Below, piece by piece: positions 1-8,764 of a DNA stretch of 64,000 bases. A program made the position numbers and the translations under genes. Position 1 is the stretch's first letter. Every line of letters starts with the position of its first letter. Under the pieces are notes generated by a model, which saw only the letters and a program-made list of their open reading frames with translations, had not been told where the DNA came from and did no database searches. The DNA comes from Phytobacter ursingii (GTDB taxonomy: Bacteria > Pseudomonadota > Gammaproteobacteria > Enterobacterales > Enterobacteriaceae), in contig CABDWT010000016.1 in the NCBI GenBank assembly GCA_901456055.1, positions 921,360 to 985,359 on the forward strand. The letters run 5' to 3'.

Positions 1-186
1 GTCTTCCATCCGCCGGCAGGAGGCACGGAGGTTCGGCCCGTACACCGGTTTGCTTCCGCCCTGTGCCAGCAGGCGTTCAATGTCCCGGGTGGCCACCGGC
101 CCCGGACGTCGTGCCCCGATCGCCGCCAGTACCACCAGAATATTCCGCTGCAGCGGCGATGGCCGGCGTGAGGTTACTGCCGGCAT
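1..186 (-). CDS. Hypothetical plasmid protein, partial at window edge
   Basis: Reading leftward from an ATG at 184-186, the frame stays open to base 1, giving an N-terminal fragment of about 62 residues beginning MPAVTSRRPSPLQRN. It is basic, with a helix rich in L, V and A followed by a segment that could be a winged-helix-like fold, but I do not recognise the family. Its start lies 13 bases inside the end of the gene at 174-443 on the same strand, so the two are probably translationally coupled. The C terminus lies outside the window. Confidence 0.5.
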   Translation of the reverse strand, partial: MPAVTSRRPSPLQRNILVVLAAIGARRPGPVATRDIERLLAQGGSKPVYGPNLRASCRRMED

Positions 187-443
187 GCACGTTCCTCCTC
201 GGAAGCTGCGCGCCAGATTATTTCGGTCATTCGCAGACGATCAGCCTCCACCACGGCATCCGGTGCGTTTCCGGCCTGGGTAAGCAGGTACCAGTAATCC
301 AGAGTGGCACGTGCCCAGTCCATTTCAACCTCTGCCTCGCGACCGGAGGCACCCGTCGCATTCTGAACACATGTTCTGATGTACCGTTCCGTGATGGTGG
401 TCAGCTGCTCATAGCTGAGTGAAAACGTCACTTCGTTATCCAT
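174..443 (-). CDS. Conserved plasmid hypothetical protein, 89 aa
   Basis: An 89-residue acidic, mainly helical protein beginning MDNEVTFSLSYEQ, with no signal peptide, membrane segment or recognisable motif. Its stop overlaps the start of the next leftward gene by 13 bases, indicating an operon. The AT-rich region to its right (480-600) is the likely promoter region. Function unknown. Confidence 0.55.
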   Translation of the reverse strand: MDNEVTFSLSYEQLTTITERYIRTCVQNATGASGREAEVEMDWARATLDYWYLLTQAGNAPDAVVEADRLRMTEIIWRAASEEERACRQ

Positions 444-981
444 CCTGCACGCTCCGTCTGGTTATCTGCCGTAGTGGGGTAAACCATATCATGATTGATA
501 TTATCTAAATCTGTTAATTATCATATCAGGTGTGATTACTGTAGATATGACAAATATCACATTTGATATGCTTTTATGGTATTTATCACAAAATCATATT
601 CCTTGCCGGTTTTCCGCCAGGCAGATCCGGAAACCGGCAATATCGGATACTCACGGGGCGCATTCACTGATCTGATATGTCATGGGCACCCGAAGATGGC
701 AAGCAAGACGTAAGGGCAGAGAGCTGCTGGTCAGTACCCGGAGGACCGACGCTGTCGTTACCGGAGCAGCGTACCGGTGAAGAAGCTTTTTGGCCGTCAT
801 CCGGATATCGCATCATTCCACCATCATGCGTGCGTATCCCGCATCAGTCCGTTTTCTCACCGCAGGAGATGGGCCGGCTCTGTACAGTGTACAAACCGTA
901 ACAAAACAGGGCAGCCAGAAGCGGACCGGATGCTATAAATAACAATGGAGAAGTCATCCATCCCTCTTAAAAGGATCAATC
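444..981. other. Intergenic region with AT-rich ATATCA repeats
   Basis: No convincing gene. Bases 485-600 are strongly AT-rich and contain repeated TATCA/TGATA words in both orientations, which could bind a regulator of the leftward operon. Short open frames at 677-901 and from 679 lack a good ribosome binding site and look incidental. Confidence 0.4.
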
Positions 982-1248
982 ATGAAGGTGAAGCTGACAG
1001 CGCGTCTGATGGCCAGAATGCATCTTTTTCTGGCGCTGATATGGGCCATTCTGACTATTCCGACCCTGCTGTGGTGGAAAAACAGTATTCTCTGGGTCTC
1101 GCTGATGAGTATTTATGCGATTGTCATTTCTCATCTGGCTGCCTACAGTGCTGCCCATGCAGAAAAAGCGGCCAGCCAGGCGCTGAATGAAAGCGGTGAA
1201 GCGAATAAAAAAATCGACACGCAAAGTAATCAGGCTGCCGGCCAGTAG
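982..1248 (+). CDS. Small inner-membrane protein, 88 aa
   Basis: An 88-residue protein with two predicted membrane helices at about residues 13-31 and 36-54, followed by a polar helical tail. The start ATG is preceded by AAAAGGATCAATC, an acceptable ribosome binding site, which makes this frame better than the overlapping one beginning at 945. There is no family I can name. It stands alone, with leftward genes on both sides. Confidence 0.55.
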   Translation: MKVKLTARLMARMHLFLALIWAILTIPTLLWWKNSILWVSLMSIYAIVISHLAAYSAAHAEKAASQALNESGEANKKIDTQSNQAAGQ

Positions 1249-1423
1249 CGTATGTCACCGGGTGTCCGGCGTGCCTGCCATGCCAGAGCATTTTATACGG
1301 GGAGCGATATAAAGCAGGGTGCAGAATAATTGTCGGGGGAATATATCCTGTACTGCTCAGACAATATAACGTTGAAATAACACCCGGCATTATTGCCTTA
1401 CAAGGTGTATTTAGAAAAATATT

Positions 1424-1690
1424 TCAGAGGCAGTCATCTTTCCTGCTCAGCATCGGGGCCCGGTTGATGTCGATAACAGAGTGAAGGCGTGCAGCGATTT
1501 TATTTTTCTCCTCCGGCGAAATATCAGTACAGGCGTCGGCCAGCTCCTGCCAGAGGAAAAGTGCTCCTTCCGCCATGGTGTACCAGGTATCTGCAAGGTG
1601 AACGTAAGCAGGGTCATTCTCCCTGATCGCTTTATCCATCATAAGATTTAAAACATTCTCGGTATGCTCACTTATGACCTCAAAATGCAT
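1424..1690 (-). CDS. Hypothetical helical protein, 88 aa
   Basis: Start placed at the ATG at 1690 because AGAAAGAGG lies just upstream; an ATG nine codons earlier lacks such a site. The product, beginning MHFEVISEHTEN, is acidic and predicted all-helical with several Trp and Tyr residues and no membrane segment. Unrecognised family. It belongs to the group of small unknown genes that precede the diguanylate cyclase-like gene. Confidence 0.5.
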   Translation of the reverse strand: MHFEVISEHTENVLNLMMDKAIRENDPAYVHLADTWYTMAEGALFLWQELADACTDISPEEKNKIAARLHSVIDINRAPMLSRKDDCL

Positions 1691-2150
1691 GTTTAACCTC
1701 TTTCTTTCCGTACGCAAGCGAAACGGGATAGTCTGATAATATAAGGAAATTTAGAGCAACAGGAATATTTTCAGAATAAACCGAAAGGATGATTTACTGG
1801 CCGGATGTGTTTTCTGCAGCATGTTATTTGTATAAAGGATTTATCCCGGAGAATGGGCTGTGTAACATTCTCCGGCCACCACTATTTCGTCCGCAGACAC
1901 CTCTGTTTTTATTTTCCAAAAAAAACCTGCCCGATGCGGGCAGGTGCTCAGAAAAAATAATCATGTCAATGTGATGACAGGGATTGGACCGGAAAGCGCT
2001 GTGTTCAGGTGCCAGCGTATCTGCAGGGTGAAGTACCGCTTACACCTGACCATCACTCGTATTTCGCTAACGATACCCGGCATCACGGAAAAAAGCGCAG
2101 GCATAAGTACTGTACCGATAAAAAATAGCAGCGACACGGAAGGTATGCCA
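1691..2150. other. Intergenic region with one terminator
   Basis: No gene seen. The only clear element is the leftward terminator at 1918-1946. Short open frames on both strands overlap one another and have no ribosome binding sites. Confidence 0.4.
1918..1946 (-). terminator. Rho-independent terminator
   Basis: Read leftward, ACCTGCCCGCATCGGGCAGG forms a GC-rich hairpin followed directly by a run of eight T. It probably ends the transcript of the leftward gene at 2151-2363. Confidence 0.8.
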
Positions 2151-2363
2151 TCAGGTACCGGAAAAAGTTTCATCAGGGCCGGAGAGTTTCGCTGACAGAA
2201 CCCTGACCTCATCCATCCCGCAGGCTTCCCCGTTCTCTCCGGTGAGAAGCCAGATGCCCGTCGCGAACCGTCCCCGTTCAACATCTTCAACGGGCTCGTG
2301 AGAGAGATAGGCTATCTGCACGATACCCCGGAAGCTTATCCAGTAAAAGCCTTCGTCCATCAC
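2151..2363 (-). CDS. Hypothetical protein, 70 aa
   Basis: A 70-residue protein beginning MMDEGFYWISFRG. The alternating hydrophobic pattern suggests a small beta-rich fold (YWISFRGIVQIAYLS). No known motif recognised. A terminator lies about 200 bases downstream on the same strand. Confidence 0.5.
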   Translation of the reverse strand: MMDEGFYWISFRGIVQIAYLSHEPVEDVERGRFATGIWLLTGENGEACGMDEVRVLSAKLSGPDETFSGT

Positions 2364-2966
2364 AGACGCCCTGTTGAGGTCAGATAATAAGCAGATTATA
2401 GTATGGCCTGCCTGAATGCTCCTGGCATTTCGTCAGCACGTTTACGTTGCTGCTGATGACGGAACGTGTCCGGCCAACGTGTACGCCGAACTCAACAATC
2501 CCGCCGGATGATGGCCGTGTTACAACTCCGCGTTGCTGGCTGGCCTGAAAAAAAGCCGCTTTCATGCATATGGTATCCCCGGGCGCGCGCCGGTGTCCGG
2601 ATATCGTTTCATTCACGTCCGGTTCCGGTGAGAGGGAGAAAGGGGGGCTCTACTTATATCAGCCTGATATCGGGCCAGGCAGCCCTGAGAGGGGAATGTT
2701 TCATTTCGTCTTCCGCTCAGTGTCCTGGTGCCATTTCGTTCCTCACGGCATCCGGCCATGAAACGACATTAAGCGGACGCTGCCGGCGTGAAGCGTGGTA
2801 CCGGAATCATCCCGTTCCGCCCTGCCCGCTTTCCTCCCTTTTCAGAATCATCCTGATCCTCGGCTGCACAGGCTCCCTGCGGCTTGAAGCGATGCGGATG
2901 GCTGCTATTCTTTCTGATGCCGAAGGTGCAATGATTATCATTCAGTCCTCAACGAGGTGATCCCTT
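2364..2966. other. Long intergenic region, no supported gene
   Basis: Open frames of 164 and 78 codons occur here on opposite strands but share the same bases, have no ribosome binding site and show low-complexity Arg/Pro/Ser composition. The end of the region should hold the promoter of the KGG-repeat gene at 2967. Confidence 0.35.
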
Positions 2967-3140
2967 ATGACTCAACATCGTGGTGGTTCAGGTAATTTTG
3001 CAGAAGATAAAAAACGCGCTTCTGAGGCCGGCCGGAAAGGCGGCCAGATGAGCGGCGGTAATTTCAGACACGATCCGCAACGTGCATCTGAAGCCGGTAA
3101 AAAGGGCGGGAGAAACAGCCGGGGCGGCAGCAGCGCCTGA
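2967..3140 (+). CDS. KGG-repeat (Con-10/YciG-like) stress protein, 57 aa
   Basis: A 57-residue, very hydrophilic protein with two copies of a motif around RASEAGRKGG and RASEAGKKGG, the signature of the Con-10/KGG family (YciG, YmdF and YdeI-like general stress proteins of enterobacteria). It is close to the usual length for that family. In E. coli, yciG is RpoS-controlled and linked to motility and stress, so finding it next to c-di-GMP-type genes is suggestive. Its ATG follows a weak GAGG-containing leader. The sequence is certain; the role is inferred from the family. Confidence 0.85.
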   Translation: MTQHRGGSGNFAEDKKRASEAGRKGGQMSGGNFRHDPQRASEAGKKGGRNSRGGSSA

Positions 3141-3219
3141 TTCCCCCGTTCCGGCTGTCAGGCTCTGACGTGTCAGTGTTAACGCAGGTAGCCCGCCCGT
3201 ACTAACGGGCAGAGCCGGG

Positions 3220-3252
3220 TCCGGGAAAGGCAGACCCGATGCCTTTCCCGGA
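3220..3252. terminator. Perfect 13-bp hairpin between convergent genes
   Basis: TCCGGGAAAGGCA and its exact complement are separated by 7 bases. There is no T run on either side, so this may be a bidirectional attenuator or RNA stabiliser between the KGG gene and the convergent GGDEF gene, not a classical terminator. Confidence 0.45.
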
Positions 3253-3278
3253 CAGTCTCCTGCAGCGCGAACAAGTCC

Positions 3279-4298
3279 TTACTGAGAATGACCTGATTCA
3301 CCCGGAGAAGCGTGCCTGTCCGTATGTATACTGACACCGGCTTTTTTAGCCCGTTTGTTTTCATACATTTTTTCATCGCTCTGAATCAGCATATCGGATA
3401 GCGACAGTGTCTCGCCGGACAGATTAATACTGAATCCCCAGGAATAATTTAAGAAACACTGGCTGTCGTTTTCGTTATTCAGTACCTCCGTTAACATCGC
3501 CATTTTGCTGGTAAAAAAGAGCAGTTCGCGAATATCGGTACATTCCGTAAGAACCACAAATTCATCGCCACCCAGACGGGCAATAATATCGCTCTGGCTG
3601 GCACACTGTCTGAGTATCCCGGCAAACTGCTTAAGTAAACGATCACCGGCCAGATGTCCGAACCGATCATTGACGGGTTTAAGATTATCCAGATCAAACA
3701 GAACCATGCCGTAAGTCTGTTTCCCCTTTTTCCTGACGCTGACATAAGCGGCAGCTATCTCATAAAATCCTCGCCTGTTGAGCACCCCGGTCAGCGCATC
3801 TGTCAGTGCAACACTGATGATGTAAAATTCATCTTCGGCCAGGGAAGCGAGATCTTTCAGCAGGGATAAATCCTCCTCATCCGCAATGCGGGGACGGGTA
3901 TCCATGACACATAACATGCCTGCGAAAGCACCATCGGGAAGGTGCAGGGGGCAACCTGCGTAAAAGCGAATGAAAGGCTCCCCTTTCACCAGAGGATTGT
4001 CTGAATACCGGGTATCGGTGCTGGCATCCTCAACAACGAGTATGTCCCCGGACCAGACGACAAGGGAACGAAATGATTTTTCACCCGACGTTGCCATGAC
4101 ACCGGGATCAGACGAGGTTATCAGCCACTGTCGGTCTTTTTCAGCCAGACTGATCAGCGCGACAGGGGCACAGAAGCATCGTCTTGCGACCCGGAGGAGA
4201 CGATCAAACCGTTTCTCTTCCCTGGGAGCAGGCAGATCCAGCATACAGAGCGAATGAAAGCGCTCAGTATCATGTCCATAAAAGTCCGGCTCTGTCAT
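3279..4298 (-). CDS. GAF-GGDEF diguanylate cyclase
   Basis: A 339-residue protein, counted from the ATG at 4298 (MTEPDFYG); an ORF extension to 4382 has no ribosome binding site. Residues about 20-165 form a GAF-type sensor domain and about 175-330 a GGDEF domain with DALTGVLNRRGF near 176 and an intact GGDEF at 243-247, so it should make cyclic di-GMP from two GTP. The position of the inhibitory RxxD site reads SQSD, which lacks the arginine, so product inhibition is probably absent. There are no membrane segments, implying a cytosolic enzyme. On this plasmid it sits near a KGG stress gene and upstream of an EAL-HDOD gene. The GAF ligand is unknown. Confidence 0.85.
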   Translation of the reverse strand: MTEPDFYGHDTERFHSLCMLDLPAPREEKRFDRLLRVARRCFCAPVALISLAEKDRQWLITSSDPGVMATSGEKSFRSLVVWSGDILVVEDASTDTRYSDNPLVKGEPFIRFYAGCPLHLPDGAFAGMLCVMDTRPRIADEEDLSLLKDLASLAEDEFYIISVALTDALTGVLNRRGFYEIAAAYVSVRKKGKQTYGMVLFDLDNLKPVNDRFGHLAGDRLLKQFAGILRQCASQSDIIARLGGDEFVVLTECTDIRELLFFTSKMAMLTEVLNNENDSQCFLNYSWGFSINLSGETLSLSDMLIQSDEKMYENKRAKKAGVSIHTDRHASPGESGHSQ

Positions 4299-4597
4299 TT
4301 TTTTCTCGGAATGAATTATTGTGTTGTGTGTGCCCGCAGAATATACACTGTTCTTAATAAAGACAGTCTTGCTCATGATCATTGCACGGGTTCAGGGACG
4401 TTGCCGGATGTTGCCGCCTTTTTGTTAAATAATCCTTAAGTATATTCATTCAGACGGGTACCCGGATTACCGTGAAAATCAGGCGGGGCGTTCAGGCCGG
4501 GAAAATATATCCGGACAACGGGTGACCTGTCTGAACGGTAAATAAAGAAAATTAACCCTCCTGCACAGAAATCCGGATTGTGTAGGAGGGCATGCAA

Positions 4598-4747
4598 ATG
4601 CATCTTCGTTACAGTGACCACATTAAACGAATCAGTCAGGTTATCTATAAGAATCAGCCTGGAAAAGGACAGGTTCCGCCGCGCCTTTCGGCAAAGAAAC
4701 TGATAAAAAACCTTAATGACCCGAGAGGATTCTCCCTGATCGTCTGA
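4598..4747 (+). CDS. Small basic protein, 49 aa
   Basis: This short ORF begins MHLRYSDHIKRISQV and ends NLNDPRGFSLIV. A near-perfect AGGAGG lies eight bases before the ATG at 4598; an ATG six bases earlier is too close to that site. The product is basic and helical. It lies divergently just upstream of the GGDEF gene and could be a small regulator or connector, but I know no family for it. Confidence 0.55.
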   Translation: MHLRYSDHIKRISQVIYKNQPGKGQVPPRLSAKKLIKNLNDPRGFSLIV

Positions 4748-4883
4748 ATTTCTGGTCAGGAAGTCCCGAATGGCCTGCTCCGTCCTTTCCGGTAAATATT
4801 ATATACGTTATACGATCAACACCGTTTTTACTGTGCGGTCTGGCATTGCCTGACAGGATTTATATAAAATGTATTACCTTTCC

Positions 4884-5111
4884 TTAATTCGGATGGATGA
4901 GTTCTTCATTCAGCTCCTTTTTTAATTCACGAATTGCCATTAAATAGGCATAACATCTTTTCTCATCCCATTCCGCAAGCATCCGGAGGGTGAGACGGGA
5001 CAGGACTGCCGCCCGGGAGACTTCTTCATCCGAAGAAAGCATTTCCCAGATGACTTCGCTTATTAGCAGGTCCGAAAAGGCTGACAAAATTAACGCTCCG
5101 CTATTTCTCAT
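4884..5111 (-). CDS. Small helical protein, possible YmgB/AriR-like connector
   Basis: Start uncertain: the frame is open to 5291, but the N-terminal 60 residues are Arg/Pro-rich and unlike protein, so the ATG at 5111 (MRNSGALILSAF) is preferred although it has no strong ribosome binding site. The remaining 75 residues are all-helical, with a pattern (LISEVIWEMLSSDEEVSRAA, then a second amphipathic helix) that resembles YmgB/AriR, the small biofilm and acid-response regulators next to the BluF (EAL) gene in E. coli. The resemblance was judged by eye only; the c-di-GMP context supports it. Confidence 0.4.
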   Translation of the reverse strand: MRNSGALILSAFSDLLISEVIWEMLSSDEEVSRAAVLSRLTLRMLAEWDEKRCYAYLMAIRELKKELNEELIHPN

Positions 5112-5610
5112 GACAACAAAACGGGCTGGCCATGCCTCTGAAGGCGAAGGCAGCCGCTGAAGGTGATATCGTCTCTTCCAGAACAGGTGAGCCGCCGGTG
5201 TTCCCCCCTGAGTAAGGTTCACGGGCTTACGCATACCGGTGAGGGGAAACGACCGGAGCCCTCTTCTCAGGCGGGGGATTTTATACTCCATCAGGGCAAC
5301 GGCGGTGTGCCCTTATTATACGCACGGGGTTTTCTGCAGCTACCGGAATACATCACGAAATGGTGACGCAACACGGTTAACAGGTTGATTGCGGTGCGAT
5401 ACAGAAGGGCGTCTCCTGTCCTTTTCCGGGGTCAGCCGTCACCGGAAACAGTGGTGACGGCCATTGCCATTTCTGATCAGGCCCGGCGGGGACCCCGCCC
5501 TGTCAGTAAAAGGCGTGCCCGGACTGACAGGGTTATTTCCTGCCGACGGTGAAGCAACAATGCCGGATTCAGCTACTCTGTTTTATTTCCCCCCTTAACT
5601 GACGGAGAAC
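5112..5610. other. Intergenic region with hairpins
   Basis: No supported gene between the two small regulators. Inverted repeats occur at about 5430-5465 (CCGTCACC...GGTGACGG) and about 5495-5530 (CCCTGTCAG...CTGACAGGG); they may be transcription stops or RNA structures. The ribosome binding site of the next gene (CGGAGAAC) is at 5603-5610. Confidence 0.35.
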
Positions 5611-5856
5611 GTGGTGGACACAACAGGGCCGGTATTTTTTGCTATACAGAAAGCCATTGCTGACGCTGCACCAGGCGCAAAAACCGCCGAGCTGCATTTG
5701 CAGTTAATCAAACATTCCGGGGAGCTGAAAAAAATCCACAGTGAAACAATCTGCGAAGGGATTGGCATTAATAAGTCATTCCGGAGCGTGGTTTTGAATA
5801 TGTTAAAAATATCGGACAGACTGAAACTGGCGGGTCTTGATGTATCACACCTCTGA
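5611..5856 (+). CDS. Hypothetical protein, 81 aa (GTG start)
   Basis: An 81-residue protein starting at GTG 5611 after CGGAGAAC. It begins MVDTTGPVFFAIQKA, is helical and has a Lys/Ile/Leu-rich C-terminal half ending LKLAGLDVSHL. Similar short proteins of unknown role occur on enterobacterial plasmids, to my recollection. The C-terminal part could form a helix-turn-helix, but this is not certain. Confidence 0.5.
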   Translation: MVDTTGPVFFAIQKAIADAAPGAKTAELHLQLIKHSGELKKIHSETICEGIGINKSFRSVVLNMLKISDRLKLAGLDVSHL

Positions 5857-6189
5857 ACAGTGTTTTTATCCGTGGCCACACTGTGACCGTATTTCAGCCA
5901 GACCGGGTCTGCCTGAGGGCGGTACTGAGGGAGAATATCACACCGGCATGTCTGCCCTGACAGCCTCGGGCAACGGGCATCACGGCAGACGCCGGTGCTG
6001 ACCTGCGACCCGGTCTCCACAGACAATGGCTTTCTTAAAAGGGGGTTCGCAGCCGGCACGGGAACCGTGATGCGACCTGATCCCGGTCCGGAGACTCACC
6101 CGTGCAGGCTTCAAGGGGCTGAGCGGATAGCATCAGTGAAAACCAGTGACGGGGATGACTGTCCTTTCAGACATCCCCGCCAGTTCGCC
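5857..6189. other. Intergenic region, nothing recognised
   Basis: GC-rich sequence between convergent genes without a clear hairpin terminator or a gene with a ribosome binding site. Confidence 0.35.
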
Positions 6190-6480
6190 TCAGTGGCGGT
6201 ATTTGCCGGGACGTAAAGCGGGGTACCGTTCCGTACCGGAACGGGTAATGTCATCAGGCCGCAACCAACGCAGCCTGCCGGGCGTATCCGCGAAAGCGTT
6301 AAGGGTATCGATGGCGGCCTGGCAGGCGAGAGACCTTTCCCTGTTCCGTTCGGTGCGCATGCGTTCCCTGAGGGCACAAATAATCGAGGCCATTGTGACG
6401 GCCCGATCGCTGAGAAGAACTTCAAGGGCAGCTTCGCCAACCAGTTCTGTAAATTCATCAGACCATTTTTTGCTGTTCAT
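6190..6480 (-). CDS. Possible YmgB/AriR-like regulator, 96 aa
   Basis: Start chosen at the ATG at 6480 (MNSKKWSDEFTEL), because the upstream part of the frame is Cys-rich and unlike protein. The segment ELVGEAALEVLLSDRAVTMA followed by a second long helix matches the YmgB/AriR pattern of a conserved 'LxSG/D..V....I...L' core followed by an amphipathic helix. If correct, this is a second small connector between the GGDEF and EAL-HDOD genes. The assignment is by visual pattern only; the length suits the family (about 90 aa). Confidence 0.45.
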   Translation of the reverse strand: MNSKKWSDEFTELVGEAALEVLLSDRAVTMASIICALRERMRTERNRERSLACQAAIDTLNAFADTPGRLRWLRPDDITRSGTERYPALRPGKYRH

Positions 6481-7184
6481 GATACCCGTAACCGTTGAAA
6501 TTCTGGCCTCGCGGCAGGGTGTACAGCATGCCATGCCAGAAGAAAAGGAGATAAACCATGCCACAGGCAGTTCAGGCATAGTTTGCCTCTGCGGCCCCGT
6601 GACAACCTGACGATGCTAAAGGACATAACAGGCAAATAAACCAGAATACGTTTGTGCCTGTCAGGAAATATCTTTATAAAATAATCGCACAGGTATCCGG
6701 TTTTTCCTCCAGACATACCGGAGCTGCAGTCCGCACAGGAATAAATAATGCCACAGTCGTATCAGGGTGAATACCGCTCGGGTAAGCATTCCGGAAATAT
6801 TTATACTTTATGACCTGGCCGCACTGTTTATTTCAGTAGCCAGATCATGATTTGCTGACGTATTAATTCAGGCAGACGCTAAAAGGAATCATTTGCGATA
6901 TCATGACTCACGACGCCGTAATATATCTCCGGAATATTCTTTGAGACGCGTCAAAAAATCAGGATAAAGATTCTTTACCTCTGGACACCCGTCGCGCTTT
7001 GCAGCAACCTTCCAGCGGAGACACAGAAATACTCAGTGATATATTCTCTTTCCCGGGGATATTGATGTCGCATATCCCCGTTTTCTTTATTCCAGGCTGT
7101 ACGCCGGCGTTGTTGATTGCCGGAACTGCACAGAAAAAACATGCAGTGTTATAAAATTCGACTTTTGACCAGCAGGCTGTAAAC
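6481..7184. other. Long leader region upstream of EAL-HDOD gene
   Basis: No gene of normal size. At 6558 an ATG with a strong AGGAGATAAACC site opens a frame of only seven codons (MPQAVQA, stop). At 6748 an ATG after CAGGAATAAATA opens a frame of 21 codons starting MPQSYQG. These may be leader peptides or remnants. The 7100-7184 part should contain the promoter of the EAL-HDOD gene. Confidence 0.35.
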
Positions 7185-8414
7185 ATGTATTCATTCATCG
7201 CACGGCAACCCATTTTTGACCGGGAAAGGCAGACCGTTGCTTATGAACTTCTTTTCAGGGATGGAATGAATAATGCTTTTCCTGATGTTCCACCAGAATA
7301 TGCCACTTCACGGGTGATTTCAGATCAGTTTTTATGCACACCGCCCCCCCGCGCAGGCTCCCGTTACTGTTCGTATATTAATGTCCCGCACCAGATGATC
7401 ATTAATGGCCTCGGAGATGTACTGCCGAACGACAGCGTGGTTATCGAAATTCTGGAAAACGCCGTTCCTGATGACCGGCTCTTTGCCGCGGTGAAGGACA
7501 TGCATGACAGGGGTTATCAGTTTGCACTTGATGATTTCACGATGAATGCGCAGTGGGATCGGTTTCTGAGGTACATCAGTGTCATTAAATTTGATATAAG
7601 AGCAAATCCCTTCCATGATATTGTTAATTACATCACGCATCATAAGGCCATGCCCGGCGGAATAAAATTCCTCGCTGAAAAAGTCGAAACGAGAGAAGAA
7701 TACGATCACTGCCACCGCGCAGGATTTTCTTTCTTCCAGGGCTTTTTCTTCAGCAGGCCTGAGATCTTCAGGCATAAATGTCTGCCCCAGAACACCCTCT
7801 CATTGTGCAGACTTATGATGGAAGTCAACAGGGACATCCCTGACTTCGCCGCGATTGAGCAGCTGCTTAAAACGGATCTGGCGCTGTCTTATAAGTTAAT
7901 GCGCTATGTCAGGAATTTACTGTTTAAATCGCAAGGGATCCTGAATGCGGATAATTTCTCTCTCAAAGAAATGCTGATGTACCTGGGCTGCAATGCAATC
8001 AGACGTTTTGTCACGGTGGCTGCACTGGCAAACATAGGGGGGACCGGTGTCCCTGAGCTTTATCGCATGAGCATGGTCCGTGGAAAATTCTGTGAACAGA
8101 TAGCCCTGAAAACTGACTGCACCTTATTACCCTGTCATGCCTTCCTGTGCGGCCTGTTTTCTCTGCTGGACGTCATACTTGAACTGCCGATGGTGGATTT
8201 GATGAAACAGGTTTCGGTTCCGCAAACTGTCGCTGCGGCGCTTTGTGAACATACAGGGAAACAGGCTGACATACTGTTTCTTGCACAATGTTATGAGCGA
8301 CGTGACTGGGAAGCCGCCTCTGAATATTGTCATGTTCTGCATCTCAGCGAACACACGGTTATCGAAGCTATGCAGGCTGCAACCCGATGGGCAGATGACA
8401 TTTCTTTCTGTTAA
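7185..8414 (+). CDS. EAL-HDOD (YuxH-like) signalling protein
   Basis: A 409-residue cytosolic protein. Residues 1-200 form an EAL-type domain in which the signature is ELL (E21), with EILE, ALDDF, IKFD, AEKVE and QGFFFSRP blocks still present; residues about 200-400 form an HDOD domain (KTDLALSYKLMRYV and following helices). YuxH-family proteins with this order often bind cyclic di-GMP or its products but may lack phosphodiesterase activity. Several EAL metal ligands can be recognised here, so activity cannot be excluded. With the GGDEF protein at 3279-4298 it makes a plasmid-borne c-di-GMP pair. The frame is complete. Confidence 0.8.
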   Translation: MYSFIARQPIFDRERQTVAYELLFRDGMNNAFPDVPPEYATSRVISDQFLCTPPPRAGSRYCSYINVPHQMIINGLGDVLPNDSVVIEILENAVPDDRLFAAVKDMHDRGYQFALDDFTMNAQWDRFLRYISVIKFDIRANPFHDIVNYITHHKAMPGGIKFLAEKVETREEYDHCHRAGFSFFQGFFFSRPEIFRHKCLPQNTLSLCRLMMEVNRDIPDFAAIEQLLKTDLALSYKLMRYVRNLLFKSQGILNADNFSLKEMLMYLGCNAIRRFVTVAALANIGGTGVPELYRMSMVRGKFCEQIALKTDCTLLPCHAFLCGLFSLLDVILELPMVDLMKQVSVPQTVAAALCEHTGKQADILFLAQCYERRDWEAASEYCHVLHLSEHTVIEAMQAATRWADDISFC

Positions 8415-8534
8415 GGGCAGGTCTCAGGGAAGGACGCTGCCGTACCTGAAGATCATTGGCCGCGGTCACCTTCCCCCTGTCCGGACGTGAGGCCTGGGCT
8501 TGGTCCGGGATAATGCGTCCGGAAGACCGTCATT

Positions 8535-8754
8535 TCATCCCGTGCGGTAAAGTGCCTGCTGATCGTGGCGGGCAGTCCACAGTCTGAGGGGCGACGCACA
8601 CGGGGCATGCCACTCACCGCAACGCCCGTTCACCGCCTGCAGTATATCCTCCAGGGCGCTCCGCAGCGCGTCCTCACACAGTGCAGCATAATCCGCTGAC
8701 AGTGCCTTCGTCCCGGCGAAGACTTTCCGTCAGGGCTGTCAGCTTAATGTACAT
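8535..8754 (-). pseudogene. Frameshifted small gene downstream of the RHH protein
   Basis: An ATG at 8754 follows a near-ideal GAGGAGACACGT and starts MYIKLTALTESLRRDEG, but the frame stops after 26 codons. Dropping one G near 8690 (in GTCAGCGGATTAT) opens a frame that continues to 8535 and ends WTARHDQQALYRTG, about 73 residues in all. I read this as a gene broken by a one-base insertion, or as a sequencing error. It starts 11 bases after the stop of the 361-aa gene, so the two were an operon. Function unknown. Confidence 0.5.
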
Positions 8755-8764
8755 ACGTGTCTCC

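Noticed and set aside
677-901. 74-codon open frame
   Set aside because: No ribosome binding site, and another frame in the same bases reads equally long between stops; composition is not protein-like.
2466-2960. 164-codon open frame
   Set aside because: Arg/Ser/Pro-rich, no ribosome binding site, overlaps an opposing frame; likely chance in GC-rich sequence.
4436-4621. 61-codon leftward frame
   Set aside because: It overlaps the better supported small gene at 4598 and has no ribosome binding site.
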